Shown in pieces: positions 1-10,775 of a stretch of 64,000 nucleotides of DNA. The translations under genes were made by a program, and so were the position numbers. The stretch spans positions 63,022,763 to 63,086,762 of the forward strand of contig CM075773.1 of NCBI GenBank assembly GCA_037974665.1. Direction: 5' to 3'. This DNA comes from Ehretia macrophylla (Eukaryota > Streptophyta > Magnoliopsida > Boraginales > Ehretiaceae). The first letter of the stretch is position 1. Every line of letters starts with the position of its first letter. Below the pieces are notes generated by a model. The model saw nothing but the letters and a program-made list of their open reading frames with translations, ran no database searches and was not told the DNA's origin.

Positions 1-354
1 TGACTTATGTAACAACACTGATCTCGGAAAGAAGAAATTTAGCATCAATCACAAAGTGCTCAAATTGACCAGCTTCGTTAGAAGTTTAGGAGAAACCTTT
101 AAGTTAATCAAGACGATCATATTCAATTGTAAGACAAAATTTCTTGTTACACAATAAGGCAGGTCCCCATTTGGTAAGGATCAATGGCCCATCCTAAACA
201 TGTAAGCTTTGTTATAAATTGATTCACTAACATGATGCTTGTTATGAGAAGCAAGATTGAAAAAGTTGTTACAGTATTTCTTAATTGTAACGTTGGTATA
301 AGGATTGAACTAAAATCAATTTGATATTAGGAAGAAATATAAATGATGGTGTTA
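1..354. other. AT-rich intergenic sequence, nothing recognised
   Basis: No coding exon, RNA gene or clear repeat could be supported here. The stretch is AT-rich intergenic DNA that ends at the TTA target site of the MITE that follows. Confidence 0.5.
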
Positions 355-668
355 GGGTATATCTAATGGTGGAGACTATTTACAAAAATTTACTATTTTG
401 GGCTATTTTAGAGACTCGAGTCTCTAAATTTAGAGCCAAAATAGATAGGACCCACCGCTTTTATTAACTTTTTGACCAAAATAGAGACTCAATCACTTTT
501 TGAATCTCTAAATTTAGAGCCAAAAAAGTAAATTGGGTCTCTATTTTAATTCAAATCTCTAAAATTGTGTAGGCCCATATATTTTGACTCTAAATTTAAA
601 GATTCAATCTTTAAAAATTACCAAAAATAATAAATTTTTATTAATAGTATCTCTTATTAGAGATACCC
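355..668. mobile_element. Tourist-like MITE (PIF/Harbinger type), 314 bp
   Basis: The element starts GGGTATATCTAATGGTGGAG and its other end, read on the minus strand, starts GGGTATCTCTAATAAGAGAT. The two inverted ends match well over about 30 bp, and internal sequence pairs further (phrases like 'tctaaatttagagccaaaat' occur twice). It is flanked on both sides by TTA (352-354 and 669-671), the 3-bp target duplication used by PIF/Harbinger elements and their Tourist MITEs. It has no coding capacity, so it would need transposase supplied in trans. The TTA duplication is short, so the call rests mainly on the TIRs. Confidence 0.8.
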
Positions 669-2019
669 TTAGAGGTCTCTCGCGTCATAAATGCACTCCA
701 TAATGAAATGTCTCTTGGTTGAAAACGTCAACTATCAATCATTCAATCCTATATCAAAACTTATATTTTATTATGTATTTAGCTAAATAAGTTGGGTTTG
801 AAAAGAAACGATTGTTTCCACTATTTTGTGTCTAGGTTAACCATAGGTGTAAACCAACTTATTATTAATAGTGTGATAATAGCCAACATATATAACTTGA
901 ACCTCTATAATAGTCCTATACATGGCAATAAACTATAAATGACAAATCCCATTAATATACCTTTTTTTTTTGTTTGGTCGTAATCCCATTAATATACCTA
1001 ATTTATACATTGCATGCGATAGACTGCTAGTGTCTGCAAACAGCCCATGAGGTGTCATGTGTGGTGTTATACTCTTTTAATTAATTTAATCCGTGACACA
1101 TTATACTTTTTATACACTTATAGTATAGTGTGTATAAGTAATTAGATGGAAGTGTATTGTTAGACATTTGTTCTGGTGATGTAGTTCTCGCCTTCCGTGT
1201 AAAAGATTTTAAGATCAATTTTTGACATGTGTAATATTTTTTATATCTGATATAATATTGTCTTAAACCTTCTTTTAAATAAAGTATGGAAAAAAATAGA
1301 GAAAGAAAGGGGAGATTGCGGGGGGGGGGGGGGGGCGGGGGGAGATTTATTTATATTATAAGAGGAATTAACTGTAATTATTGTAATAATACAGTGATAA
1401 TGAAATAGTTTGAATTATTAATTATTTATAGATCAAATAAAGTTTATACACTCTGTGCCCGATGCATAACCCTTCCTTTTTCTCATTATATAGTAGACTT
1501 GGGGTAAAAACTTTAAAACGTGTCAATAGGCATTTGATCTAATAATATGATTCTACTTTAAGTGAGAGAGATTCTTAAATTAATTTTTAAAATTAATATC
1601 TTGAATGATATAATATTCATTTATAAGTCTTTTTTAATTTTTTTTGAAAAAAAACCTTTAAAATCTGTGACTATTTCAAACGATTGCATATGTAATAGTG
1701 ACACGTATATTTTTTTCAATAAAATCAGCATACTTTTTAGACGATCACACGAAAAATAACGGATATAAAGCTGACTAAGAACTTTTCCGGAGAAAAATGT
1801 GCACGTACTATACACACCCGCCTATTCCTGTGCTGACTCAAATTCAATTCTCTAACTAAACAAATTTTCAGTTCAGTTTTGCCCTCTCTCTCTCCACTTT
1901 TTAAGAATTAAAAGTATTAGTTAAGACTATTTATAAACAACCATATTTGGATAAAATTTGTATCTTTTTTTTATTATTGTTATAACAAAAAATAATTCAG
2001 GAATAAAAGGAATAAAAAA
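669..2019. other. Intergenic region upstream of the ENOD93-like gene
   Basis: No gene was found. It contains a 17-bp direct repeat around a 20-bp T-rich insert (945-998), a 16-base G run (1320-1335), and a candidate core promoter close to the gene: TATTTATAAAC at about 1928-1938 and a CT-rich stretch at about 1882-1898, both within 140 bp of the start codon at 2020. The promoter assignment is inference from position and composition only. Confidence 0.4.
945..998. repeat. 17-bp direct repeat flanking a 20-bp T-rich insert
   Basis: The 17-mer AATCCCATTAATATACC occurs at 945-961 and again at 982-998. Between them are 20 bases consisting of a T run followed by GTTTGGTCGT. On the minus strand the insert reads as a short unique stub ending in a poly(A)-like tail. 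A long target duplication flanking a stub with an A-tail is the pattern left by an extremely 5'-truncated LINE or SINE. This is inference; simple template slippage could also produce it. Confidence 0.5.
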
Positions 2020-4127
2020 ATGGGGATTTCATCAGAAATGAATGAAGCCTTAGCGAATACAAAGAAAAAGGCTTCGTGGATTGCTTCTCCATATGAAGAA
2101 GCGAAGAATCTTCGCACAAGACAATGCACTCAAGGTTAGTATACTCCATATGTAAACACTCTATCATAATGTGGCTTTTTTTTTTATCAAGTTGCTAATG
2201 GAGTCTTTGTTGGCCATTAGATTTTAAAAGCTTGAAAAGTTTTTAGATATTGCCTTCACTTATACTCGGCAGTGATCGATGTCATATCTGATATCTTGCA
2301 GAAGGTATGCGTGCGGGAGCCAAGGCGGCTGCAGTTGCATGTGTTGCCACCACTGTGACTACGGTTTGTGAATTCGGCACATTTGATTTCTTTGACCTTC
2401 AATTCAAAGATACGTGTCGACATTTGTGACATCTCACATCGGATATTGATAGTATTTGTGAGTGATTTATAAATGGGTATTGTGAGTATAAAGAATAACT
2501 TGAGTTAACTATTTTGGGCCAGTAAAAAAGATGACCCAAATAATTATTTCTTATGCGTACAACACCAGTCGCGCCTGCAGATTCGGGATTTCTGGGCTCG
2601 AGGCGTGACAATATTGACACCCAATCCTGAGAAATATCTTTGAATTGATAGGATATGGTGCTAAATATGTTTTCCTGTTATCTAATTTTCCCCTCCCAAT
2701 TACTTACAGTTGGTAGCAGTCCGCAAAATTCCTTGGGCAAAGGCGAATCTCAACTATACTGCGCAGGCACTCATTATTTCTGCTGGTACGCTCAAAGTAT
2801 TGAATTTCTGGGGAAACATGCATGACACGTATTTGCCAATTCTATCCTTGAATGTGGGATTGTTCTACCTCTCATGAAAATTAATATAGTTGAACAATTG
2901 ATGAACCCAAGTTTATTATTATTATTATTTAGTGAGATTTTTGGTGTTTTAGAAAAGAATTTTGAGAGCAAGTGGAGGGATGTTCTGAAGCTGGCTGGTC
3001 CATTAGACACCTCTTTTTACCTGAACTGAAATTGTGCTCCATCTAGAGATTCCATGATCACATGTCGATATCCTTTTTTGAATACAGTTATCAAAATTAT
3101 TGTGCGATTCTCGATTCGTATTTTACAATTTGATTCGATTCACAAGCTAAATGATTCAAATTGGCATGTGAATTAGAAATGTACATTAGTCACAACTAAA
3201 TCACACCGAAATCGCGATTTAAGATATGATTTAGCAATTCAATAGGATTCACTTCTATGTCGCATTTGGGACCCGCATTTGTTTTCAGCTTTTTTTTTTT
3301 TTTGGTTTCTTTTCTTAAAAAAAAAAAAATTGTTTAAATCATAATAAAGCTCGGACAACCCTAATAAAAAAGGCCAAACATGAAACATGAAACGCATACC
3401 TAAATACTTACCTTACTTAATAGTTAATACAAAATAAATGCTTCCTCTTTGTGTTGCCAAGTGCCTACCAGACTCTTCAAAGAACATGAAGTGATGAAAC
3501 TTGGTGATAATGTTATTATTGATGGTCTTTTTGTCAGTCTACGTTTAAGGTTCATGCGAGGATACCATTCTAAATCTATTTTCAGAATGCAACCGAACCT
3601 TATATGACTTATGATTCAATACCATTCACTATTTGATGACTATGCTTTGAAAAGTGAAATAGAGTGTGAAAAATTAGATTGTTACATCTTCTGTGGGGCA
3701 TAACATGGTGCAATGATAACAACTTCATCACTTCTTGCCAATGTATGGTACATTTCTCTGCATTGCAAATTCTATATGTAAGAAATAGTTCTGCAAGTTT
3801 AGGAAGTTTAGTCTTGGTCTGGACTTGAACCATCAGCTCTGGGAAAAAGAAAAAAAACAGTCTTGTTCGCTCTATAGGGATCGGGGGGCATAGCGCTATT
3901 CTTGGAGGAGGGTTGTTTCCCCAGGTCACTCCTGCAATGAGGAAAAAAATGGAGCGGTCTCTTTTATGTGACGTTAAATACTTTCAAGTTATCTGTGTTG
4001 AATAATACTAACCTCCACTTTTTAATCTCTTTTGTGAACAGCGTCGATCGCGACGTACTTCATCACTGTGGACAAAACCATCTTGGAATGTGCCAGGAAG
4101 AATACCCACTATGATAAATCAGCTTAA
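2020..4127 (+). CDS. ENOD93: Early nodulin-93 (ENOD93)-like small membrane protein
   Basis: Four exons join in frame: 2020-2134, 2302-2363, 2710-2785 and 4042-4127 (stop at 4125-4127), giving 112 residues with GT-AG junctions throughout. The N-terminus has the family pattern IASPYEEAK...RQCT (residues 21-37). Two hydrophobic segments follow, at about 43-63 and 77-94, separated by the conserved KIPWAKANLNYTAQALI (65-81). The tail ends VDKTILECARKN...; 112 residues is normal for the family. ENOD93 proteins were first described in nodules but are widespread in non-legumes. From my recall of the literature they have been linked to mitochondria and nitrogen use, which I infer rather than read here. 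The start is the first ATG in frame with the conserved N-terminus. Intron 2 carries a TRIM-like solo LTR; intron 3 (1.26 kb) is AT-rich. The gene looks intact. Confidence 0.9.
2425..2610 (+). mobile_element. TRIM-like solo LTR in ENOD93 intron 2
   Basis: A 186-bp unit begins TGTGACATCTCACATCGG and ends CTCGAGGCGTGACA, the TG...CA termini and 'TGTSACATCYCACATCGG' opening typical of plant terminal-repeat retrotransposons in miniature. It is flanked by ACATT (2420-2424) and ATATT (2611-2615), a 5-bp target duplication with one C/T difference. No 5S rRNA segment of the Cassandra type is visible. Two related degenerate copies lie at about 5148-5622. Confidence 0.7.
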
Positions 4128-5147
4128 AACATCATATCTTGTGATGTACTTGAATAACATGTTATCTCAACCTTTGTAGAATTCTATTCTCCAGTAATCT
4201 ATTACAAGGCAAGTTTAATGAAGTTCTGGCTAGATGGCATTTGTGCTATAAGTGTTTCATATATGCATCCTATTCTATGCTACATATAAAATTGAAAGCC
4301 CAGTCCTAGGGGGAGAATTAGGGGGTTTTCAGATTACAGGTACTTACGTAGTATGTTTTTTCCAATCGAAGTTCAAATATCATTTATTTCCTTCGTTACA
4401 AAGGTATGATCGATTTAATGCTAAGAGGTCCTATCTTTTTGTATCACATAACTCCTTTCCTTGTGTTTGTAAAAAAAATTGGCAATCAAAAGCCAATATG
4501 TTGAACTATGAATGCACATAACTACCCTTGAGAGGGTTAAGTGAACCAAAAAAAAATATTAAGTGGTAAATTGCTATAATGTTTTATAAATAAAAAAATT
4601 ATTCATAATTCTACATAAAAAGAAGCTTGTGTTTGTGCTTGTCATGAAAATATAATTAATTTGATTACACCTTTTTCATTTGTCAAAGATTTTATGTTCT
4701 TTGTAAATATTTATATCTCATAGTAAAACTTATTAAAGTGAGAATAAGTTTGTTTCTCTTGCATATCCCAAAAAAGTAACATAATAAAATAATAAATATC
4801 AAAATGAAAATAAGCTTGTTTCCCCTGTATAATCCAAAAAGCAACATAATGGAGATAATAAATATTGGAAAACAAAATTTCTATCATTACAGAAATAAAT
4901 ATAGCAATGTGTAATGTGTAACGGTGTCGAAATGGAACAAGCTTATTCTCCTCGTAATTTATTTGTGTTTTTTCTTGTGATTTGCTTACGCTTTTAAATT
5001 ACTACACAAAAATATTTATCTTTAAATAGAATCAAAATAAATGCATCCATTATTGCAATTAGCTTAAGAACAAACAATAAATAAAAAGAAAATATAAAGA
5101 TAGAGAAGGTACGGCAACCACTTTGTTATCATTATTGCATGACTGAG
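4128..5147. other. 3' flank of ENOD93-like gene, AT-rich
   Basis: The start presumably contains the 3' UTR of the ENOD93-like gene. The rest is AT-rich, with short repeated phrases such as 'aagcttgtttc(t/c)c' near 4750 and 4813. No gene, RNA or mobile element could be supported. Confidence 0.4.
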
Positions 5148-5622
5148 TGTATAATTATCCATCATTGGTGGAAAATAGTATTTGTGAATGATTTATAAAT
5201 AAATGTTGTGAATATAAGAAATAACTTGGGCTAATCATTTTCGGTCAGTAAAAAAAAAGGTTCAAGTAATTATTTCTTATACCTACAACACCAGTCTCGC
5301 TTACAGGTGTGGGGTTGTGGGTTCGGGGCGTAACGGAATAGTTTCATAGCCAATCATTAGTCGGTGTGAGAGTTAAGTACTATACGGGGTAAAGTGTTAA
5401 CCACATCTTGAACCCATATGAGCCACCTCTAAAATCCTATACCGCCTAATTGGTCTTAGGTGTGTGTGCCCCTAACAAAAACGTTTGAGTGTTGCAAATA
5501 TAAAGGAATAACTTAGGTTAATCATTTTGGACTAGTAGAAAAGAGAGTTCAAATAGTTATTTTTTATACCTATAACACTAGTTTAGCTTGTGAGTCCATT
5601 TTGGACTTGAGGCGTAACAAAG
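5148..5622 (+). mobile_element. Degenerate TRIM-like element, two LTR copies
   Basis: Two stretches, about 5170-5335 and 5485-5622, share an ordered set of phrases with the solo LTR at 2425-2610: 'gtttataaa', 'ataacttgggctaatcattttgg', 'aattatttcttatacctacaacaccagt', and the ends GGGGCGTAAC and GAGGCGTAAC. About 130-150 bp lie between them, as in a short TRIM with two LTRs. I saw no clear primer binding site, and the first LTR's start is too mutated to place exactly. Confidence 0.55.
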
Positions 5623-6636
5623 TGTAAGCACAAATTCACTTTTATTGAATAATACACTGATTTCTTTTATTTATAAATGTTAGTAATACTGCACCCCTAA
5701 TATGTATATAGTGTAATGATTTACAGCCTTATATTTGTCTGTATTGCTTAACCCCATAAGGGTAGTTATGCATATCCAAATAGCATAATATTTTGGCTAC
5801 CATTTTTATTGACCAATACAACAAGGAACATTAAGTGATAAAAAATAACACTAGGGGTTAGACTTGAAAAATTAAAGACACAATTAACACAAGAAGAAAG
5901 ATCGATTAATAAACCTGTAAAACTAATGACAAAATTTGCCATGCACCTAAATCCAAAGGGTTTATTAATTTTGTGGACCAGAAAATTAACAAAAATTCTT
6001 GAATAATGGCTATTTCCTTTCTTCAATTTGTTTTTCTTGACTTCACTTTTTTAAAGTTTGAGATGAGTGGCACTTACCTTCTTTTTTTTTTTTTGTATTT
6101 TTTTGAAGTCACTCCCTATGTTTGATCAAAGTCAAAAGAAGCAAATATTAACTTTCTCTTATATTGTACAATCGCTTAGAAACGGTGATTAATGTTGAAT
6201 TAAAGCTTATCAATTCTTTCCCCTAACTTCCTTTTTTCTTCTTTTCCCTTGCAAATCCAAACATCATTTAAATATCAAGAAAGTTACATCATATTCATAC
6301 TTGCATTCTATTGGGAATTTGAAATTGATTTCATCAAAGCATATGTGCAACGTTGGTTTTCCTTTTCTTTTTTACATAAAAGGATGGTAAAAAACCTTCA
6401 GAAACATAATCTTCTTTTCTTTTTTTTATATTCTTTTCAATAGACCATAGTATTTGACATAAGTAAAAAGTGAAGTGATGGGTACTACTGAAGAGTGAAC
6501 ACCGCGAAAATAAATCATTCTCTCCTAGTCCAAACAAAGTAGAAATAACTTTTTAGAATACAAACAAACACTTACAACCTCTTTATCTCCCCTTACATAT
6601 ATGAGTGTTTGTGTAATTCTTTTATAATAAATTTTT
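5623..6636. other. AT-rich intergenic region
   Basis: The region contains poly-T runs and several short open frames with no recognisable domain. It ends in the 9-bp target duplication (6628-6636) of the Pack-MULE. No feature is supported. Confidence 0.4.
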
Positions 6637-6895
6637 GGATTTATAACTTATCAGGTTCTTTATTTTTTTTGTTATTGTTTAGTTGGTCCCTCATCTTTAA
6701 ACGACCATAAGTCAATCTTTTATCTTTCAAAGTTGTGCTACTGTCAGTCTTTCTGTCAAAATTTTTAACGGATTGATCACATGCACGGCACGAGAGACAT
6801 TTTATCAAGGACAATGTCGTCTTTTTACCGTAGTCAGCATATTTTCCCTATTTCTTACCCAATACCCGATTTAAAACCCAAAAACCAAATCCCTA
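6637..6895 (+). repeat. Left terminal inverted repeat of the Pack-MULE
   Basis: This ~260-bp repeat is the inverted partner of about 8700-8959, with scattered substitutions and a few small indels. It contains the phrase 'ttgttattgtttagttggtccctc', common near MULE termini in plants. Confidence 0.85.
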
Positions 6896-7035
6896 AAAAC
6901 CCAGTGTAGTATCATGGTTGAACTTCAAATTTTTCAACAAAGTTTTGCATGAAAAAGTTTTGAGCATGAGAATATAAGTCATACAAGTTACGATCTAAGG
7001 GCTGTCCATGATCAGCTTGTATGAAAGGTGAATTC

Positions 7036-7541
7036 TACTTGCGCAATTCCTTGAGCAAGAGTTGTGGCAACTTTTATTCTTCTGGCCCAATCCAAACTCC
7101 TACCACATCTGGGAATATGGTGCAACCATCTATCCAAGGGTCCATTCGCAATACACTCATATAAAATGTAGCAATCACCATGATGATAGCAACATCCTTT
7201 CACAGCCACCAAGTTTGGATGATGAAGTCTTGCAACGTTTCCTACTTCAGAATAGAACTCCTTTTTTCCCTGAGAGCTAGATATCTTCAACCTCTTAACA
7301 AACACTCTTGAGCCATCAGGTAAAACCCCGGTATATGTCCCACCTGTTTTGGCATCCCCAACAAGACGATTTCCTTCACTGAAGTTCTTAGTAATTGACT
7401 TTAGTTCTTCACGATTAAAAATTTTCCAGGAAGGAGGGATTAATGCTGATGCTGCCGTATTGGATAGCTTCTGAGAACTTCTGCGTCTCTTGCTACGCCT
7501 ATAGACAAGGAGCCATACCACAACAGCAAAGGGATTTGGGG
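7036..7541 (-). pseudogene. Captured fragment of a C-type lectin receptor-like protein kinase
   Basis: The minus strand encodes about 165 residues matching my recollection of the plant C-type-lectin receptor-like kinase (Arabidopsis At1g52310 type). In order they are the end of the transmembrane helix (AVVVWLLVYRRSKRRR), the juxtamembrane (IPPSWKIFNREELKSITKNF), and the kinase N-lobe with VFVKRLK (lysine of beta-3) and EFYSEV (alpha-C glutamate). The match continues to PLDRWLHH...SLDWARR and ATTLAQGIA. It stops just before the FLHD/HRD catalytic loop and then runs into unrelated residues and a stop, so no C-lobe, no lectin domain and no catalytic aspartate exist. The reading frame is still open over the captured part. 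It sits between Pack-MULE TIRs and is bounded upstream by the hAT insertion at 7550. It is a captured fragment, not a working kinase. Confidence 0.85.
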
Positions 7542-7549
7542 GATTTGGG

Positions 7550-8674
7550 TAGAGATGGCAACGGATATCCGTTATACCCGAAATCGATAGGTATCTGTTC
7601 GATAAAAATCTGATAACAAAAATCGATGAAGAATCTGTTAGGTTTTGGGTTTTATAAATAATAATCGACAAGTAAACCGATAAGTTTTAGTTTTTAACTT
7701 TAAAAAAAAATCGAAATTCAAAACCTGATTATTAATTTATTATTTAATATTAAATAATGTAAAATTAACTTTTACTACATTATTTCTTTTTTCTCCATAC
7801 TCAACTTTCTCTCACCATTTCTCAAAAAAAAAAAAACTTTTCTCACTGGAAAACAACACTAAAGACAAGACACTATAATTTCAACTTTACCTTTTCTCAC
7901 TTTCACCGGACTTTTCTTCTCTTTCACCCCAACTTTACTTTTCTCTCACTAACTTTCCTCTCTCTCTTCCAATCTCTTTCTCATATACACATACACACAC
8001 AGAGAGCAAAGCTTTGCCAGCCACGCCAACAAGGCCAGACGCAAGCTTATCACTCCCACGTATAAGAAGAAGAACAAAATTAGTTTTTAATTGGTGACAT
8101 ATAATGTTGAAGCAGACGCCATTATCATGTAAGCTTCTATACAAATCTCTCTAGGATCTTCTACTAGATCGGTATGTTTGTTTGATTCTTTTATATTTAT
8201 TTTTGTCTATTGCATATGTATGAAATGTTGTAGATTAGATACTTTTATATATATATATATATATATACATATATATATACTTGATTTGTTTATGGTTTGA
8301 ATTTATATTCATTTAAAGTTTAATTTTTTGGATATATATATTTTTTAACTATTTACACAAAAATTTCACATTATCATTTTTTTTTTTTTTGGGTTTTTAT
8401 TGTTTATGGCCAGATTTTTTTTTTTAGTATTAATATATTGCAATTTTTTGTATTAATTTTTTTTACTACTTTTGGAGTTCTAAATTTATTTTTTTAAGTT
8501 AGCAGTTTCGATTATCCGCAGTTTTTTTATTTTCTTTCGGTTTTGATTTTGGATAATGATTTTTAAATCCGTTGGTTTTCAGTTTCGGTTTCAGTTTCGG
8601 GTTTAAGTTATATTAATCGGTTTCAGTTTCAATTTTTTCAAAAATTACAGTTAACCAACCCACTCTCATTCCTA
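7550..8674 (+). mobile_element. Non-autonomous hAT element (copy 1), nested in the Pack-MULE
   Basis: The element starts TAGAGATGGCAACG and ends TCTCATTCCTA. It is flanked by GATTTGGG (7542-7549) and GATTTGAG (8675-8682), an 8-bp hAT-type target duplication with one mismatch. Its first ~150 bp match the inverted end of a second copy at 25214-26433 (shared 'gatggcaa', 'ttataac...cgataggt', 'accgataagttttagttttt'), which establishes a family. It has no transposase and contains AT microsatellites near 8244-8280. It inserted just upstream of the captured kinase fragment, so it is younger than the Pack-MULE. Confidence 0.85.
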
Positions 8675-8699
8675 GATTTGAGGCTAAATGATTTAGGGA

Positions 8700-8959
8700 T
8701 TAAGGAATTTGGTTTTTGGGTTTTAAATCGGGTATTGGGTAAGAAATAGGGAAAATATGCTGACTATGGTAAAAAGACAACACTGCCCTTGATAAAATGG
8801 CTCACATGCATACATGTGATCAATCCGTTAAAATTTTAACGGAAGGACCGACAGTGACACAACTTTAAAAGATAAGGGACATACATATAATCATTTTAAA
8901 AATGAGAGGCCAACTAAACAATAGCAAAAAAAATAAAAAACCTGATAGGTCATAAACTT
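8700..8959 (-). repeat. Right terminal inverted repeat of the Pack-MULE
   Basis: Inverted partner of 6637-6895. It ends ...CCTGATAGGTCATAAACTT just before the TAAATTTTT duplication. Confidence 0.85.
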
Positions 8960-10663
8960 TAAATTTTTTTCTATCAAGAGAGTTTTTAAAAGTGCACTCA
9001 AGATACCTAAACTTTCTCCACGAACCCACAAATTCTAATCATCCACTCAGCTTTAGTTCTTTGTTTATGGTGAGTCTTCCATTCAACTGGTATTTTACCC
9101 TTAGTTGCTTTTGATGCGAGTTATTTGATTTCCTTTCTCACTAGTTAATAAATTTCAGACAGATCTCATTTTTAAAATAGTTTTATGTCAAAATGTCAAA
9201 ATGTCAAAATGTCAAAATTACCTTTTTTTGCATATTTTTGGCACCAACACATATTTCTCAACATCCCAACCGCCTCTCAAACTCTACCTCTACCCCACTT
9301 ATCCATTTAGTCTCATCCTATCTCCTCTAAGACACCAACTATCAGTTTCATCATCCTACTAACTTAAGCACATGCTAAAGTTCCTTTTAAATAAGCAAAA
9401 AAAAGTTAAAAGAAACTATAGCACGTGCATAATCTAATAAGACGGTGAAACTAATGGTTGCAACATTGACTCGAGTTTGTAAAGAGAGATGGTGACGAAA
9501 CCTATAGTTGCAATATTGGGGGCAGTCGAGAAAGAGAGAGGGTTGTGAAACCGATAGTTGCAACATTGGGGTGAATTGGTGAGGAGATATGGTGATGAGA
9601 CCAATCGGTTAGAATAGATCTTAATAAAGGGCAAGTGCGAAGTAACATGCACCCCTCAACCTAGAGTTTTGATTAAGACATGTTTATCGAGAAGCAAAGA
9701 ACGTGCCTTTGATCAACAGTTGGAGAGTATGACAATGGAACATGTACCAAGATCCCCTTGCGAGCTTTTGAAGAGAGACAAACAGGGTGAGACATCCTCG
9801 AAAATAGTCATGGAGAAGCCAGGAAGAGCTGCCTAATTCTATGCTGAATAGATTCCAATTTGGCTAGACCTCCCTTGAGACCACCCAGAAAAAGAAAAAA
9901 AAAAGTGCAAAGTAAAGAAAAAGCGATCCCATTGGTTAATTACCTTATTAACATCACATTTGGAGGTTATTTTTGTTCATTCAGGCAGCAAAAGGTACCA
10001 GAATAACTGCATTTCTAAGCCTAAACTTGATATGTCCCATTTTTCATTTTTTGAAGAACTGGATCTGTCCCTATTAAACACGACATATTCGAAGTAAACC
10101 ACAAGCACTATAATAGCAGAGGCATGTGCAAATCCAGAACAAACCCATTTAAATATAGCATATAACAACAGGGCTCGAGAATTGATGTGTATAGAGACGA
10201 CTGAGCCAACTTGATATTTGGGTATTATCGCCACAAAAAAGAACTTTATTTCAACTATAAAAAAGTCACTTGATAATATTAGTAAGAAATATTCACATTG
10301 GAGAAGTAAATTCAAACAAAGGGGTTTTCACGAAGTCTAGAATCAGAAATGATTATACAAACCACTTAGCCTCAATTTCTGCAGTTTGGAACAGAAAATC
10401 TGCCCTTGATATATAGATGATCCACTTAGCATATCGCTTTCAATAAGAATCATGTTCAAGATAATCTAAGATGATGCATATATACACATATACATATATA
10501 TACATATACAGTGTTATATAGATGCAATAAGTCCATAAAAATTATACCATTTCAATTTATTAATGCATACAAAATTAAAACTCAGTGTAAACAGAGAGCT
10601 TCCTCACTGGCAGGCTATCACCAATTGCTTTGGTGATAATATGGTCAATTCTTTTTCTTTTTT
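8960..10663. other. Intergenic region with small tandem repeats
   Basis: No gene is supported. Four perfect copies of the 8-mer ATGTCAAA lie at 9185-9216. A degenerate ~55-60-bp repeat, with three copies sharing 'ggtg(a)tgaaacc(t/g)atagttgcaa(c/t)attg', lies at about 9443-9615. A 112-residue open frame on the minus strand (9977-10315) shows no domain and was not accepted as a gene. Confidence 0.45.
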
Positions 10664-10775
10664 TTCGGAGAAATGAATAAATTTTATTAATATGCACCAA
10701 GGAGGTGCAGCCCAAAAGCTATAAATTGTTGAATACTATCTATATCTACCTTACAAGATCCTTTAGATAATATGG
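10664..10775 (-). mobile_element. LINE 3'-end fragment
   Basis: This short piece shares 'gaataaattttattaatatgcaccaaggaggtgcagcccaaaag' style sequence with the fuller LINE fragments at 12840-13135 and 15980-16337. On the minus strand it is the 3' tail of a plant L1-type LINE, with the poly(A) end at low coordinates. It is severely 5'-truncated and lies downstream of the YBEY gene in the same orientation. Confidence 0.65.

Larger units (their letters stand above)
6637..8959. mobile_element. Pack-MULE carrying a receptor-kinase fragment, itself split by a hAT element
   Basis: The first ~260 bp (6637 to about 6895) and the last ~260 bp (about 8700 to 8959) are inverted copies of each other. The left end opens GGATTTATAACTTATCAGG; the right end read on the minus strand opens AAGTTTATGACCTATCAGG, and similarity continues through the shared phrase 'cccaatacccgatttaaaac'. 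The element is flanked by the same 9-mer TAAATTTTT at 6628-6636 and 8960-8968, the size Mutator-like elements make. Long TIRs, a 9-bp TSD and a captured host gene fragment define a Pack-MULE. The TSD is AT-only, so it is weaker evidence than the TIRs. No transposase is encoded. Confidence 0.85.

Noticed and set aside
2425..2610. Cassandra-type TRIM carrying 5S rRNA
   Set aside because: The LTR wording is TRIM-like but no 5S promoter boxes or 5S-like stretch could be found.
7012..7671. 219-residue open frame as a functional receptor kinase gene
   Set aside because: It lacks the catalytic loop, C-lobe and ectodomain, lies between MULE terminal repeats, and its ends are transposon sequence; annotated as a captured fragment.
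9977..10315. 112-residue minus-strand open frame with hydrophobic stretches
   Set aside because: No recognisable domain, AT-driven hydrophobic composition, and no exon partners; open by chance is more likely.
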